Shown: one piece after another, positions 48,568 to 55,800 of the stretch | Layout: every line of letters starts with the position of its first letter | How positions within the stretch are numbered: position 1 is the first letter of the stretch | Source of the DNA: Vibrionaceae bacterium | GTDB taxonomy: Bacteria; Pseudomonadota; Gammaproteobacteria; Enterobacterales; Vibrionaceae | Assembly (NCBI GenBank): GCA_018222805.1 | Contig: JAAEZQ010000021.1 | Location: 1 to 55,800, forward strand | DNA: 55,800 nucleotides | Reading direction: 5' to 3' | The notes under the pieces: model-generated | Seen by the model: only the letters and a program-made list of their open reading frames with translations | The model's database searches: none | What the model was told of the DNA's origin: nothing | Made by a program: the position numbers and the translations under genes

Positions 48568-49605
48568 TTATTTGCCTTCAGACTTTTTGTCACGAGCAAG
48601 TAAATCTTGCGCTGCGAGGCGCGCGTCTTTCCCTTGATACAATACTTGATAAATTTGGTCAACAATCGGCATCTCAACACCCATACGCTGAGAGAGCATC
48701 CACACCTCTTTGGTGTTGCGATAACCTTCCACAACCTGACCAATTTCTTCCTGCGCGGTGTCGACGTCTTTGCCTTGACCTAACGCCAAACCAAAACGAC
48801 GGTTACGTGATTGGTTATCGGTACACGTGAGTACAAGGTCACCTAAACCAGCCATACCCATAAAGGTTTCTGGTTTCGCACCGAGAGCCGCACCTAAACG
48901 ACTCATTTCTGCTAAACCTCGTGTGATGAGTGCAGTGCGCGCATTTGCACCAAACCCGATACCATCTGACATACCAGCGCCGATCGCTATGACATTTTTC
49001 ACTGCGCCACCAAGCTGCATACCAATGAAATCACTGTTGGCGTATACGCGGAACGTTTTACTGCAGTGGATCTTCTCTTGCAGATCTGCAACAAACTCTG
49101 CGTCTGGTGAGGCAACGGAAATCGCAGTTGGCAGCCCCATAGCAAGCTCTTTTGCGAAAGTTGGGCCTGACAATACTGCCAGCGAGTAGTTTTCCCCGAT
49201 GATGTCAAAGGCAACATCTTTGAGTAGGCGGCCAGTTTCTGGCTCAAGACCTTTAGTCGCCCAGCAGATGCGAGTGTCTTCGCGCAAGAAAGGTTTGCAG
49301 CTTTTCAGAACGATGCCAAATACATGGCTCGGAACGACAACCAACAAGTCGCGGCTTGCCTGAACGGCCTTTTCCAAATCCGATTCAATAATCAAGCTTT
49401 CTGGAAAATCGATGCCGGGTAAGAATTCGTGGTTCGCACGATCTGCTTCTAGACGTGCCATGTGCTTTGGCTCGTGCCCCCAAAGGATGACGTTTGCACC
49501 ATTACGAGCAAGAGAAATTGCCAGCGAGGTGCCGTACGAGCCCGCGCCAATCACCGTCATTGCGATGTCTTTTCCGTAAGCATTGTTGGTATTAGCTTGT
49601 GTCAT
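48568..49605 (-). CDS. gpsA: Glycerol-3-phosphate dehydrogenase (NAD(P)+)
   Basis: GpsA makes sn-glycerol 3-phosphate for phospholipids from dihydroxyacetone phosphate. It has 345 residues. The NAD-binding motif [20 protein letters not shown] begins at residue 16 after a short extension. Family segments include [15 protein letters not shown], the [15 protein letters not shown] region and the active-site [29 protein letters not shown] (first and last residues of a longer block). It lies 72 nt upstream of cysE and downstream of secB, as in E. coli. Confidence 0.97.
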   Translation of the reverse strand: MTQANTNNAYGKDIAMTVIGAGSYGTSLAISLARNGANVILWGHEPKHMARLEADRANHEFLPGIDFPESLIIESDLEKAVQASRDLLVVVPSHVFGIVLKSCKPFLREDTRICWATKGLEPETGRLLKDVAFDIIGENYSLAVLSGPTFAKELAMGLPTAISVASPDAEFVADLQEKIHCSKTFRVYANSDFIGMQLGGAVKNVIAIGAGMSDGIGFGANARTALITRGLAEMSRLGAALGAKPETFMGMAGLGDLVLTCTDNQSRNRRFGLALGQGKDVDTAQEEIGQVVEGYRNTKEVWMLSQRMGVEMPIVDQIYQVLYQGKDARLAAQDLLARDKKSEGK

Positions 49606-49712
49606 GCTACCGCCTAATCGTTATTCTACTAGTAGAATCTAGTTCATTATCGCCAGATTTTACGCTCTATAGAGGCTAGGAACTAGGGTTTGTTAACCTT
49701 AGTAACTTATCA

Positions 49713-49762
49713 GAAATAAAAAATGCACATTGCATCACTTGATGGACGCTTTGTGCATTTTC
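49713..49762 (-). terminator. Terminator-like hairpin between secB and gpsA
   Basis: The stem AAAATGCACA/TGTGCATTTT has a loop of about 22 nt and a T-rich tail on the minus strand. The long loop makes it weaker than the other terminators. It suggests gpsA-cysE can be transcribed separately. Confidence 0.65.
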
Positions 49763-49820
49763 TTAGGTATGTGACGTATTCGATTGTATTCAACCAGAGA
49801 CGTCACTTACAAAACGTGAA

Positions 49821-50291
49821 TTACGCTTCAGCTTCGCTTTCACCTTGTTGAGCTTGTTGCTGTAGGTAGTTCATGAACAGCGCGTCAAAGTTAACTGGCG
49901 CTAGGTTCAGTTGAGGGAACGTACCTTTAACCACTAGGCTTGAGATTGTTTCGCGAGCGTATGGGAATAGGATATTAGGGCAGAATGCACCTAGGCAATG
50001 TGCTAGTTGACCAGCTTCCATTTGCTCAGCCGTGAAGATACCACCTTGCTGAACTTCACATAGGAACGCTGTTTCTTCTTCGTTCTTAACAGTAACTGTC
50101 AGACGTAGAACGACTTCGTAAACGCCTTCACCAAGCTCACGGCTTTGAGTGTCTAGGTCTAGTTTAACGTCTGGGTTCCACTCTTTCTGGAAGATTACTG
50201 GAGAGTTAGGCGCTTCGAACGAAACGTCTTTCAGGAAGATGCGTTGAATTGCGAAGTTTTGTTGTGCGTCTTGTGGTGTAGCTTCTGCCAT
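49821..50291 (-). CDS. secB: Protein-export chaperone SecB
   Basis: SecB is a tetrameric cytoplasmic chaperone that keeps presecretory proteins unfolded and delivers them to SecA. It has 156 residues from ATG 50291 ([19 protein letters not shown]), behind AAGGA; the frame opens 7 codons earlier without family similarity. The conserved [16 protein letters not shown], the aromatic region and the acidic C-terminus are present (E. coli has 155). In E. coli grxC lies between yibN and secB; here it is absent and 206 nt separate secB from the yibN-like gene. Confidence 0.97.
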   Translation of the reverse strand: MAEATPQDAQQNFAIQRIFLKDVSFEAPNSPVIFQKEWNPDVKLDLDTQSRELGEGVYEVVLRLTVTVKNEEETAFLCEVQQGGIFTAEQMEAGQLAHCLGAFCPNILFPYARETISSLVVKGTFPQLNLAPVNFDALFMNYLQQQAQQGESEAEA

Positions 50292-50497
50292 TTTTAAATC
50301 CTTAATAAACATTTGTTGGGTTTAGAACGCCTAAACCCAGAAAACTGGTTTGTCCTGAGACTAACTGAGCAAGTTTATCTTGACTAGATGAAGCGTGTAT
50401 TACGTGCAAAGCGTCACAACTTGAGACTTCAACTGCTTTCTATTTGCTCAGTTTATTATCCACTAGGCTCTCAATCGCGATGAATGCGACCTTTGTA

Positions 50498-50932
50498 CTA
50501 CTTTTTACTGCGTACTAAAGGAAGATTCGCTTCGTTCCATGCAATCAAACCATTCTTAAGTAGGCTTACGTTTGTAAAGCCTGCTTTTGCTAGTAGGTTT
50601 GCGCTCTCCTGAGCGGCTTGGCCCGTCTTGCATACTAGGATGATTGGGTCTGATTTATGGTTTTCAAGGCTACCAAAGCTACCCGATTTGATATCTGACG
50701 GTAAAATGTGAAGTGAGTCAGTGATATGACCTTTTTTGTATTCATCTTTAGTACGAATGTCCACCACAACACCGTTTTCACGGTTAATTAGGTGAGTCAG
50801 TTGGTTTACGTTGATTTCTTTATATGCCGCTGTCGCTGACTTAACGATATTCAGGATAAATGCGATAAGAAGACCTACCCAAACCAAAGATAGAATCATG
50901 TTTTGTTGGAAAAATTCAATGTACTCTTGCAT
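50498..50932 (-). CDS. Membrane-anchored rhodanese-like protein, YibN type
   Basis: This 144-residue protein has an N-terminal membrane anchor (about 12-30) and a single rhodanese domain (about 40-137). The active-site cysteine is in ILVCKTGQAA. The rhodanese start VVDIRTKDEYKKGHI is well conserved. It may carry sulfur or act on a cytoplasmic thiol partner. The natural role of YibN is unclear. Its position upstream of secB and near gpmM is the same as in E. coli. Confidence 0.9.
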   Translation of the reverse strand: MQEYIEFFQQNMILSLVWVGLLIAFILNIVKSATAAYKEINVNQLTHLINRENGVVVDIRTKDEYKKGHITDSLHILPSDIKSGSFGSLENHKSDPIILVCKTGQAAQESANLLAKAGFTNVSLLKNGLIAWNEANLPLVRSKK

Positions 50933-51485
50933 GTCTTGAGCTCTTGCACTGTTGGCGAAAAATTAAAGCAGGAGTATAGCGAGGTTAGTCCTGTTAGGCG
51001 AGAGGGTTAAAATTTTCTAACGAATAATTGAGATCTCTACAAATTCATGAGGCCTGAATTATCTTGCGATTGGCTACGTGGCACTTCATCAAGTCTTCCT
51101 ATTGTCGTTATCGGTCTAAGTGACTTCTGTTTTCCAGGGAAAGGACAATAATAAGCCATAGGTTTAATCTTTTACTGCGACGAAAACATCTCTGATGTAC
51201 AACAAACATAGAGAGCTCTACAGCCAAAATATGACATAAAAATCGAAGACTGACTGGGTGTACAAAGCATAATGGGAGTGACTATGCTTGTTGGACAGGT
51301 TTGCTGACAGAGGCACGTTGCTCGCTAATCTTGTAAGATAGCAACAATAAATCGCAAACAATATTTGATCTTAACCTACAGTTCTGGTTAAAAAGTGTAG
51401 TAAAATTACGCTAGTTTTGTTTCAAGGTTAGATGGGGCAGCGAAGCCCTACGCCAAAAGTTACTAAATTTGATGAGGTCATCACT
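50933..51485. promoter_or_regulatory. Long divergent region between yibN-like and gpmM
   Basis: These 553 nt have no convincing gene. They hold inverted repeats AAGCATA/TATGCTT (51265-51289) and GTTGCT/AGCAAC with an inner ATCTT/AAGAT (51317-51345). The frame upstream of gpmM is open to 51432 but resembles no family. Promoters for both genes must lie here. No known operator is clear. Confidence 0.45.
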
Positions 51486-53018
51486 ATGTCAGCTAAGAAG
51501 CCATTGGCTCTAGTTATCCTTGACGGTTACGGTTACCGTGAAGACACAGCAAGTAACGCAATTGCGAATGCGAAAACTCCAGTAATGGATGCACTGATTG
51601 CGAACAACCCAAATACTCTAATCTCTGCTTCAGGTATGGATGTTGGCCTTCCTGATGGTCAAATGGGTAACTCAGAAGTTGGTCACACCAACATTGGCGC
51701 AGGTCGCGTTGTGTACCAAGATCTAACTCGCATCACTAAGTCTATCGCTGACGGCGAGTTCGAAGAAACGCCAGCTTTGGTTGAAGCTATCGACGCGGCG
51801 GTGAAAGCTGAGAAAGCAGTACACATCATGGGTCTGATGTCTCCGGGTGGTGTACACTCTCACGAAGACCACATCTACGCAGCGGTTGAAATGGCAGCTG
51901 CTCGTGGCGCAGAGAAAATCTACCTACACTGTTTCCTAGATGGTCGTGACACACCACCACGAAGTGCAGAAAATTCTCTACAGCGTTTCCAAGATCTGTT
52001 CGCGAAACTAGGTAAAGGTCGCGTTGCTTCTCTAGTGGGCCGTTACTACGCAATGGACCGTGATAACAACTGGGAACGTGTCCAGGTTGCTTACGATCTA
52101 CTGACTCAAGCGAAAGCAGAGTTCACAGCTGAAACTGCAGTAGCTGGTCTAGAAGCGGCTTACGCTCGTGAAGAAAACGATGAGTTTGTAAAAGCAACTG
52201 CAATTAAAGCGGAAGGCCAAGAAGACGCAATCATGCAAGATGGCGATGCCGTTATCTTCATGAACTACCGTGCTGACCGTGCACGTCAAATCACGCGTGC
52301 ATTCGTGCCTGATTTTGACGGTTTTGAGCGTGCTGCGTTCCCTGCAATCAACTTCGTCATGCTGACTCAATACGCGGCGGATATCCCACTAGCAATCGCA
52401 TTCCCACCTGCGTCTCTAGAGAACACCTACGGTGAATGGTTGTCTAAGCAAGGTCAAACTCAGCTACGTATCTCTGAAACAGAGAAATACGCGCACGTTA
52501 CTTTCTTCTTCAACGGTGGTGTTGAAAGCGAGTTCGACGGTGAAGAGCGTCAACTAGTGGCTTCTCCAAAAGTAGCTACTTACGACCTTCAACCAGAAAT
52601 GAGCTCTCCAGAGCTGACTGAGAAGCTGGTAGCGGCTATCAAGTCTGGTAAGTACGACACTATCATCTGTAACTACCCGAATGCAGATATGGTTGGTCAC
52701 ACTGGCGTTTACGAAGCAGCTGAAAAAGCGATCGAAGCACTAGACGAAAGCGTGGGCAAAGTGGTTGAAGCTATCAAGGAAGCGGGCGGCCAGCTACTTA
52801 TCACTGCTGACCACGGTAACGCAGAAATGATGGTTGACCCAGAAACTGGCGGTACTCACACTGCACACACAAGCCTACCAGTACCTCTAATCTACGTGGG
52901 CGACAAAGCGGTTGAGTTTAAAGAAGGCGGTAAACTGTCTGACCTGGCGCCAACCATGCTTTCTCTGGCTGGTCTAGAAATCCCTGCAGAAATGTCTGGT
53001 GATATTCTGGTTAAGTAA
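51486..53018 (+). CDS. gpmM: 2,3-bisphosphoglycerate-independent phosphoglycerate mutase
   Basis: GpmM converts 3- to 2-phosphoglycerate in glycolysis and gluconeogenesis, using manganese and a phosphoserine intermediate. It has 510 residues from ATG 51486 ([20 protein letters not shown]), behind a GAGG site. The catalytic serine is in [15 protein letters not shown] near residue 60. The phosphatase-domain metal ligands include [17 protein letters not shown] and [13 protein letters not shown]. It is the alkaline-phosphatase-superfamily enzyme, distinct from the cofactor-dependent GpmA. It is highly biased toward favoured codons. Confidence 0.97.
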   Translation: MSAKKPLALVILDGYGYREDTASNAIANAKTPVMDALIANNPNTLISASGMDVGLPDGQMGNSEVGHTNIGAGRVVYQDLTRITKSIADGEFEETPALVEAIDAAVKAEKAVHIMGLMSPGGVHSHEDHIYAAVEMAAARGAEKIYLHCFLDGRDTPPRSAENSLQRFQDLFAKLGKGRVASLVGRYYAMDRDNNWERVQVAYDLLTQAKAEFTAETAVAGLEAAYAREENDEFVKATAIKAEGQEDAIMQDGDAVIFMNYRADRARQITRAFVPDFDGFERAAFPAINFVMLTQYAADIPLAIAFPPASLENTYGEWLSKQGQTQLRISETEKYAHVTFFFNGGVESEFDGEERQLVASPKVATYDLQPEMSSPELTEKLVAAIKSGKYDTIICNYPNADMVGHTGVYEAAEKAIEALDESVGKVVEAIKEAGGQLLITADHGNAEMMVDPETGGTHTAHTSLPVPLIYVGDKAVEFKEGGKLSDLAPTMLSLAGLEIPAEMSGDILVK

Positions 53019-53037
53019 TTAACTGAAATGCAGAATG

Positions 53038-53068
53038 ATAAAAGCCCGAGTTAATCTCGGGCTTTTTT
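53038..53068. terminator. Bidirectional terminator between gpmM and the DMT gene
   Basis: The stem AAAAGCCCGAG/CTCGGGCTTTT has a TTAAT loop, and a T-run follows on each strand. The genes on both sides are convergent. Confidence 0.92.
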
Positions 53069-53089
53069 GTATCGGTATTTTTTTTGGCA

Positions 53090-53977
53090 TTACTGAACCA
53101 AAATCCCAGCGCCAATCACCGCGAGCGCGGCGCCTAGCCACGCAAATCTATTTGGCCTGCGTTTGGTATAAATCCAGAGTAGTGGTAGTAGCATGATTGG
53201 TGTAGTGGAGGACAGGAGTGCGACCATGCCGACATTCCCTTCACGAAGTGCGTAGAGAATTAATGTCATTCCCACCGCCATGGCGAGAAAACCGTTCAAA
53301 GCGGTAATGCCAAAAACACGCCACGTAATATGCTGTGTGGGTCTGGCGACTTTCACTCCGATAACCAGCAACAAGCAGTGTGCGATAAAAGCGCTGATCA
53401 TGCGAATCGCGGAGGCTGCCACGGGGTCGACGCTAGTTTGCATCACAGGCTTAGCGATGATGCCACCAAGCGCCTGACATAAAGCCGCCGTGAGGCCTAA
53501 TCCTAAGCCTATCCAAATGTTGCCTTTGACTTCTTCCAAAACATTGTTGGTTTGCCCGCGCCGACCAAAGAAAATGGCCATCACGACGCCACTGAATACC
53601 AGTGCTGCGCCGAGTAATTCCATGGTGGTCATGCTTTCACTAAACAGGAAGTAACCTAGGACGGTTGAGAATACGGCATGACAGGAGAACAGCAAGCCTG
53701 CCTGCCTTGGTCCCATACGGTTCATACAGGCAAATAGGGCGGTATCACCAATGAAAATACCGATTAATCCAGATGCCATCATTGGTGTGATGTGTTCCAT
53801 CGACACACTTAACCAACCGCCAGTTATCCATGCCATGGTTGTAAGGATCACAGCCGTACACCCCATACGCCAACGGCTGTAGGAGAATGCGCCAAGGTGC
53901 TGCGCCGGAATGACGGAAATCAGGCTAGAGATCGCCCACAAAAAAGCGGCACACAGTGCCAGCCATTCATAACCCAT
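53090..53977 (-). CDS. EamA/DMT-superfamily transporter
   Basis: This 295-residue inner-membrane carrier has about ten hydrophobic spans in two EamA repeats. The N-terminal YEWLALCAAFLWAISSL and the inner GIFIGDTALFACMNRMGPRQ (near 75) are typical of the drug/metabolite transporter superfamily. The substrate is unknown. I start it at ATG 53977 (MGYEWLAL) because the frame beyond is hydrophilic and unlike the family, though the ribosome site is weak. It is convergent with gpmM and downstream of the DASS gene on the same strand. Confidence 0.85.
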   Translation of the reverse strand: MGYEWLALCAAFLWAISSLISVIPAQHLGAFSYSRWRMGCTAVILTTMAWITGGWLSVSMEHITPMMASGLIGIFIGDTALFACMNRMGPRQAGLLFSCHAVFSTVLGYFLFSESMTTMELLGAALVFSGVVMAIFFGRRGQTNNVLEEVKGNIWIGLGLGLTAALCQALGGIIAKPVMQTSVDPVAASAIRMISAFIAHCLLLVIGVKVARPTQHITWRVFGITALNGFLAMAVGMTLILYALREGNVGMVALLSSTTPIMLLPLLWIYTKRRPNRFAWLGAALAVIGAGILVQ

Positions 53978-54061
53978 GATTGAATAAGGTCCTGTTGGTT
54001 CGAGAGGAAGGTTCCAATATGCATGAAATTTTATCGATGTAAAAGAGTAAGTTATAGGCAA

Positions 54062-54094
54062 TAAAAAAGCAGCTGAATATGCTGCTTTTTGTTT
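54062..54094 (-). terminator. Terminator after the DASS gene
   Basis: The stem AAGCAGC/GCTGCTT (minus strand) has a 7-nt loop followed by a T-rich tail. It lies 50 nt past the DASS stop and before the DMT start. Confidence 0.85.
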
Positions 54095-54143
54095 AGCGTC
54101 AGGTTGGCTCTGTAAAATGCATCAGTGATACAGGGCTCGATAC

Positions 54144-55559
54144 CTAAAATAGGATAAGCACTGCGCTATAGACAATGAACAAACCGACTAAGCCGAGGAT
54201 AAGGCCGACTTTCGCCATGTCTTTACTTTCGATTAGGCCTGTCGAGTAAGCCAGTGAGTTTGGTGGTGTAGATACGGGTAAAATCATGCCGAGTGATGCA
54301 GAGAAGGCGACCACGACCAGCAAACCCTGGAGTCCACCGATAGAAGTCAAACTTGGCATGGATGCACCAATAGCTGCAGCAATTGGCATCAACAAGTTCG
54401 CTGTCGCGGTATTAGACATAAAGTTTGCCATTAGCCAACAGACAATCGATAGAGCGATCACAACTGCAAACGGAGAGAGTGCTTCGTAGTCAATCGCGTG
54501 GGCCAAGGCTTCAGCTAAGCCCGTTTTATCCAGTGCGATACCAATAGCAATACCACCAGCAACGAGCCAAAGCACATCCCAGTTAATCAATTTCAGTTCT
54601 TCTTTACCCATGATGCCCGTTAAGGTGAAGATCGCCAACGGGATAATCGCTACGACGTAGGTGTTCATACCGTGGGCTTTGGTTGTCATCCACAATAGGA
54701 TAGTAAGAGCAAACGTAATGTAGACTACATAGGCCCGCCAGCTCCTTTTAAACGTTCCATCTAGCTTCAGTTTCATCTCTGCCTCACTAGAGGGGAAAAG
54801 CTTTTGTAGTAAGAACCAGGCAATGGTTAGTTGTATTAAAACAAACGGTAAACCCATCATCATCCAGCTCAGAAAATCGATGGTGTTTTCACCAGTTAGA
54901 TATTGCAACGCAATAGCATTGGGTGGCGTACCGATAGGTGTTGCGATACCACCAGTGTTTGCCGCGATAGGGATGCATAGCACCAGCGCTTTAATGCCCA
55001 GATCACCCTTAGGGGCAGAAGCCACAATTGGACCTAACAGAGCCAGCATCATCACGGTTGTCGCGGTATTGGACATAAACATAGAGAATACGGCGGTGAT
55101 CAGCATCAGGCCAAGCATGATAAATTTAGGTTGTGTACCAAATGGTTTGAGCAGAACACGCGCCAGATTGTTGTCGAGATCGTACTTTGAGGCAGCAATG
55201 GCCAGTGCAAAACCACCCATAAAGAGAATGATGATCGGGGATGAGAAAGCGGAAAAAATGTCGGTGTAGGCTATCAGGTCACCGAGATCGTGGCCAACTG
55301 GCGGAGCGCGAAAGAGGTGCAATCCTTTATCCGAAATCATGATCAGTTCAAGGGCTATGATCAGAATTGAGGTGGCGAAAACAGGAACGGGTTCCAGTAC
55401 CCAAAGCAAAGCTGCAAGAAGAAAAATAGCCAGTAGACGATGTTGAATTAAAGTTAGGTTATCAATAGGAATGGCGTCGATCGGCATCATTAGGACACCA
55501 AGTGGAATCAAAAAACACACCAGCAATTTGACCAACGTACTCGCACTCATCTTTGGCAT
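54144..55559 (-). CDS. DASS-family sodium/dicarboxylate or anion symporter
   Basis: This 471-residue carrier belongs to the divalent anion:Na+ symporter family (SLC13-like; the V. cholerae VcINDY protein is a structural model). About 11 hydrophobic spans include the two SNT substrate and sodium sites, both present: MSNTATTVMML (near 162) and MSNTATANLL (near 390). VcINDY is a succinate carrier, so a dicarboxylate substrate is plausible, but sulfate or other anions are possible. It has its own terminator downstream and lies upstream of the DMT gene. Confidence 0.93.
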   Translation of the reverse strand: MPKMSASTLVKLLVCFLIPLGVLMMPIDAIPIDNLTLIQHRLLAIFLLAALLWVLEPVPVFATSILIIALELIMISDKGLHLFRAPPVGHDLGDLIAYTDIFSAFSSPIIILFMGGFALAIAASKYDLDNNLARVLLKPFGTQPKFIMLGLMLITAVFSMFMSNTATTVMMLALLGPIVASAPKGDLGIKALVLCIPIAANTGGIATPIGTPPNAIALQYLTGENTIDFLSWMMMGLPFVLIQLTIAWFLLQKLFPSSEAEMKLKLDGTFKRSWRAYVVYITFALTILLWMTTKAHGMNTYVVAIIPLAIFTLTGIMGKEELKLINWDVLWLVAGGIAIGIALDKTGLAEALAHAIDYEALSPFAVVIALSIVCWLMANFMSNTATANLLMPIAAAIGASMPSLTSIGGLQGLLVVVAFSASLGMILPVSTPPNSLAYSTGLIESKDMAKVGLILGLVGLFIVYSAVLILF

Positions 55560-55705
55560 TGGTAGCCCCTTAAAATAGTCACTCCATTGCTCAGAGTAAT
55601 TGATTGTTCTTTTAAGTACTTAGAGGCAGGTATGAGTTTGAAAATGTTAGGCTAAATTTCGAACAGAGTTTTGTTTTTCATCAATAAAAAAGCCTCCGTA
55701 TGTGG
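55560..55705. other. Intergenic DNA upstream of the DASS gene
   Basis: No gene is visible. The AT-rich part next to 55560 should hold the DASS promoter. At 55686-55700 the sequence AAAAAAGCCTCCGTA reads on the minus strand as the 3' half of a terminator (a GGAGGC arm plus T-run) whose 5' half would lie beyond the insertion sequence. Confidence 0.45.
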
Positions 55706-55740
55706 CTGTCTCTTGATCACAACTCCTGTTCAAGAGACAG
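55706..55740. repeat. Terminal inverted repeat of an IS4/IS50-group element
   Basis: CTGTCTCTTGATCA (55706-55719) is identical in its 14 bases to the start of the IS50 inner end. The reverse copy of CTGTCTCTTGA (TCAAGAGACAG) occurs at 55730-55740, inside the transposase reading frame. The element continues beyond the window. The candidate 9-bp target duplicate is CGTATGTGG (55697-55705), to be compared with the far end. Confidence 0.75.
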
Positions 55741-55800
55741 AGCGAGTTCGTAGCCTTCTAGGATGGCTTGTAATTTAAGCCATCCTTCCCAGAGCGTCTT
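55717..55800 (-). CDS. IS4-family transposase, C-terminal end (partial)
   Basis: Only the last 27 residues and the TGA stop of this gene lie in the window. They read [20 protein letters not shown] and end SLEQEL, resembling the last helical part of IS4/Tn5-type transposases (typically a W-x-G-W-x-x-L-x-x-x-x-x-G-Y pattern). The stop codon overlaps the terminal inverted repeat. The rest of the gene, with the DDE active site, is outside the window, so I cannot say whether it is intact. Confidence 0.7.
   Translation of the reverse strand, partial: KTLWEGWLKLQAILEGYELALSLEQEL

Overview
The window is core chromosome of a gammaproteobacterium, almost certainly a Vibrio. The grounds are the joint presence of a fused symporter-histidine kinase of the CrbS type, the VC_2705-type two-subunit symporter, Vibrio-like GroEL, Frd and EF-P proteins, and a moderate GC content. 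It carries about 50 protein genes. I recognised no rRNA or tRNA gene, CRISPR array, prophage or defence locus. The only clear mobile DNA is the end of an IS4/IS50-group insertion sequence at the right edge.

Layout. 1-3,450: prmA, then aroQ-accB-accC (dehydroquinase and acetyl-CoA carboxylase biotin subunits). 3,750-20,450: an acetate-use region with acs, a DEDDh exonuclease, a cNMP/CBS/DUF294 nucleotidyltransferase, an HcaT-like MFS carrier, the sensor kinase crbS, fumC, an unknown exported protein, a DUF4212 plus SSS symporter pair, the K+/H+ antiporter cvrA, and the response regulator crbR. 20,640-26,430: dsbD, dcuA, aspA and fxsA, the order also found in E. coli. 26,490-33,670: trmL, then the envelope-stress block cpxA-cpxR and divergent cpxP, fieF, pfkA and a MATE exporter. 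33,890-44,140: groS-groL, a repeat-rich exported protein, mgtC-like, epmB divergent from efp, frdABCD, and epmA with a VanZ-like gene and a TetR regulator. 45,300-55,560: a DHH-family protein, envC, the yibN-secB-gpsA-cysE row, gpmM, a DMT carrier and a DASS carrier.

How the genes fit together. CrbS and CrbR are the known activators of acs in vibrios (the acetate switch), so the 3.7-20.4 kb stretch holds sensor, regulator, enzyme and a probable uptake system. fumC, aspA, dcuA, frdABCD and the DASS carrier together make and move C4-dicarboxylates and support fumarate respiration. efp, epmB and epmA supply elongation factor P and two steps of its lysylation. CpxR has a perfect predicted binding site in the cpxR/cpxP divergent region, and groSL has a heat-shock-type promoter.

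Points most worth a second look are: the uncharacterised nucleotidyltransferase/exonuclease pair beside acs; an EF-hand-like loop in the SSS symporter; a terminator-like hairpin inside the leader of the symporter operon; the solenoid-like exported repeat protein after groEL; and an IS end that seems to split a transcription terminator. No novel defence or mobile system was found. Most of the window is ordinary, well-known housekeeping DNA.
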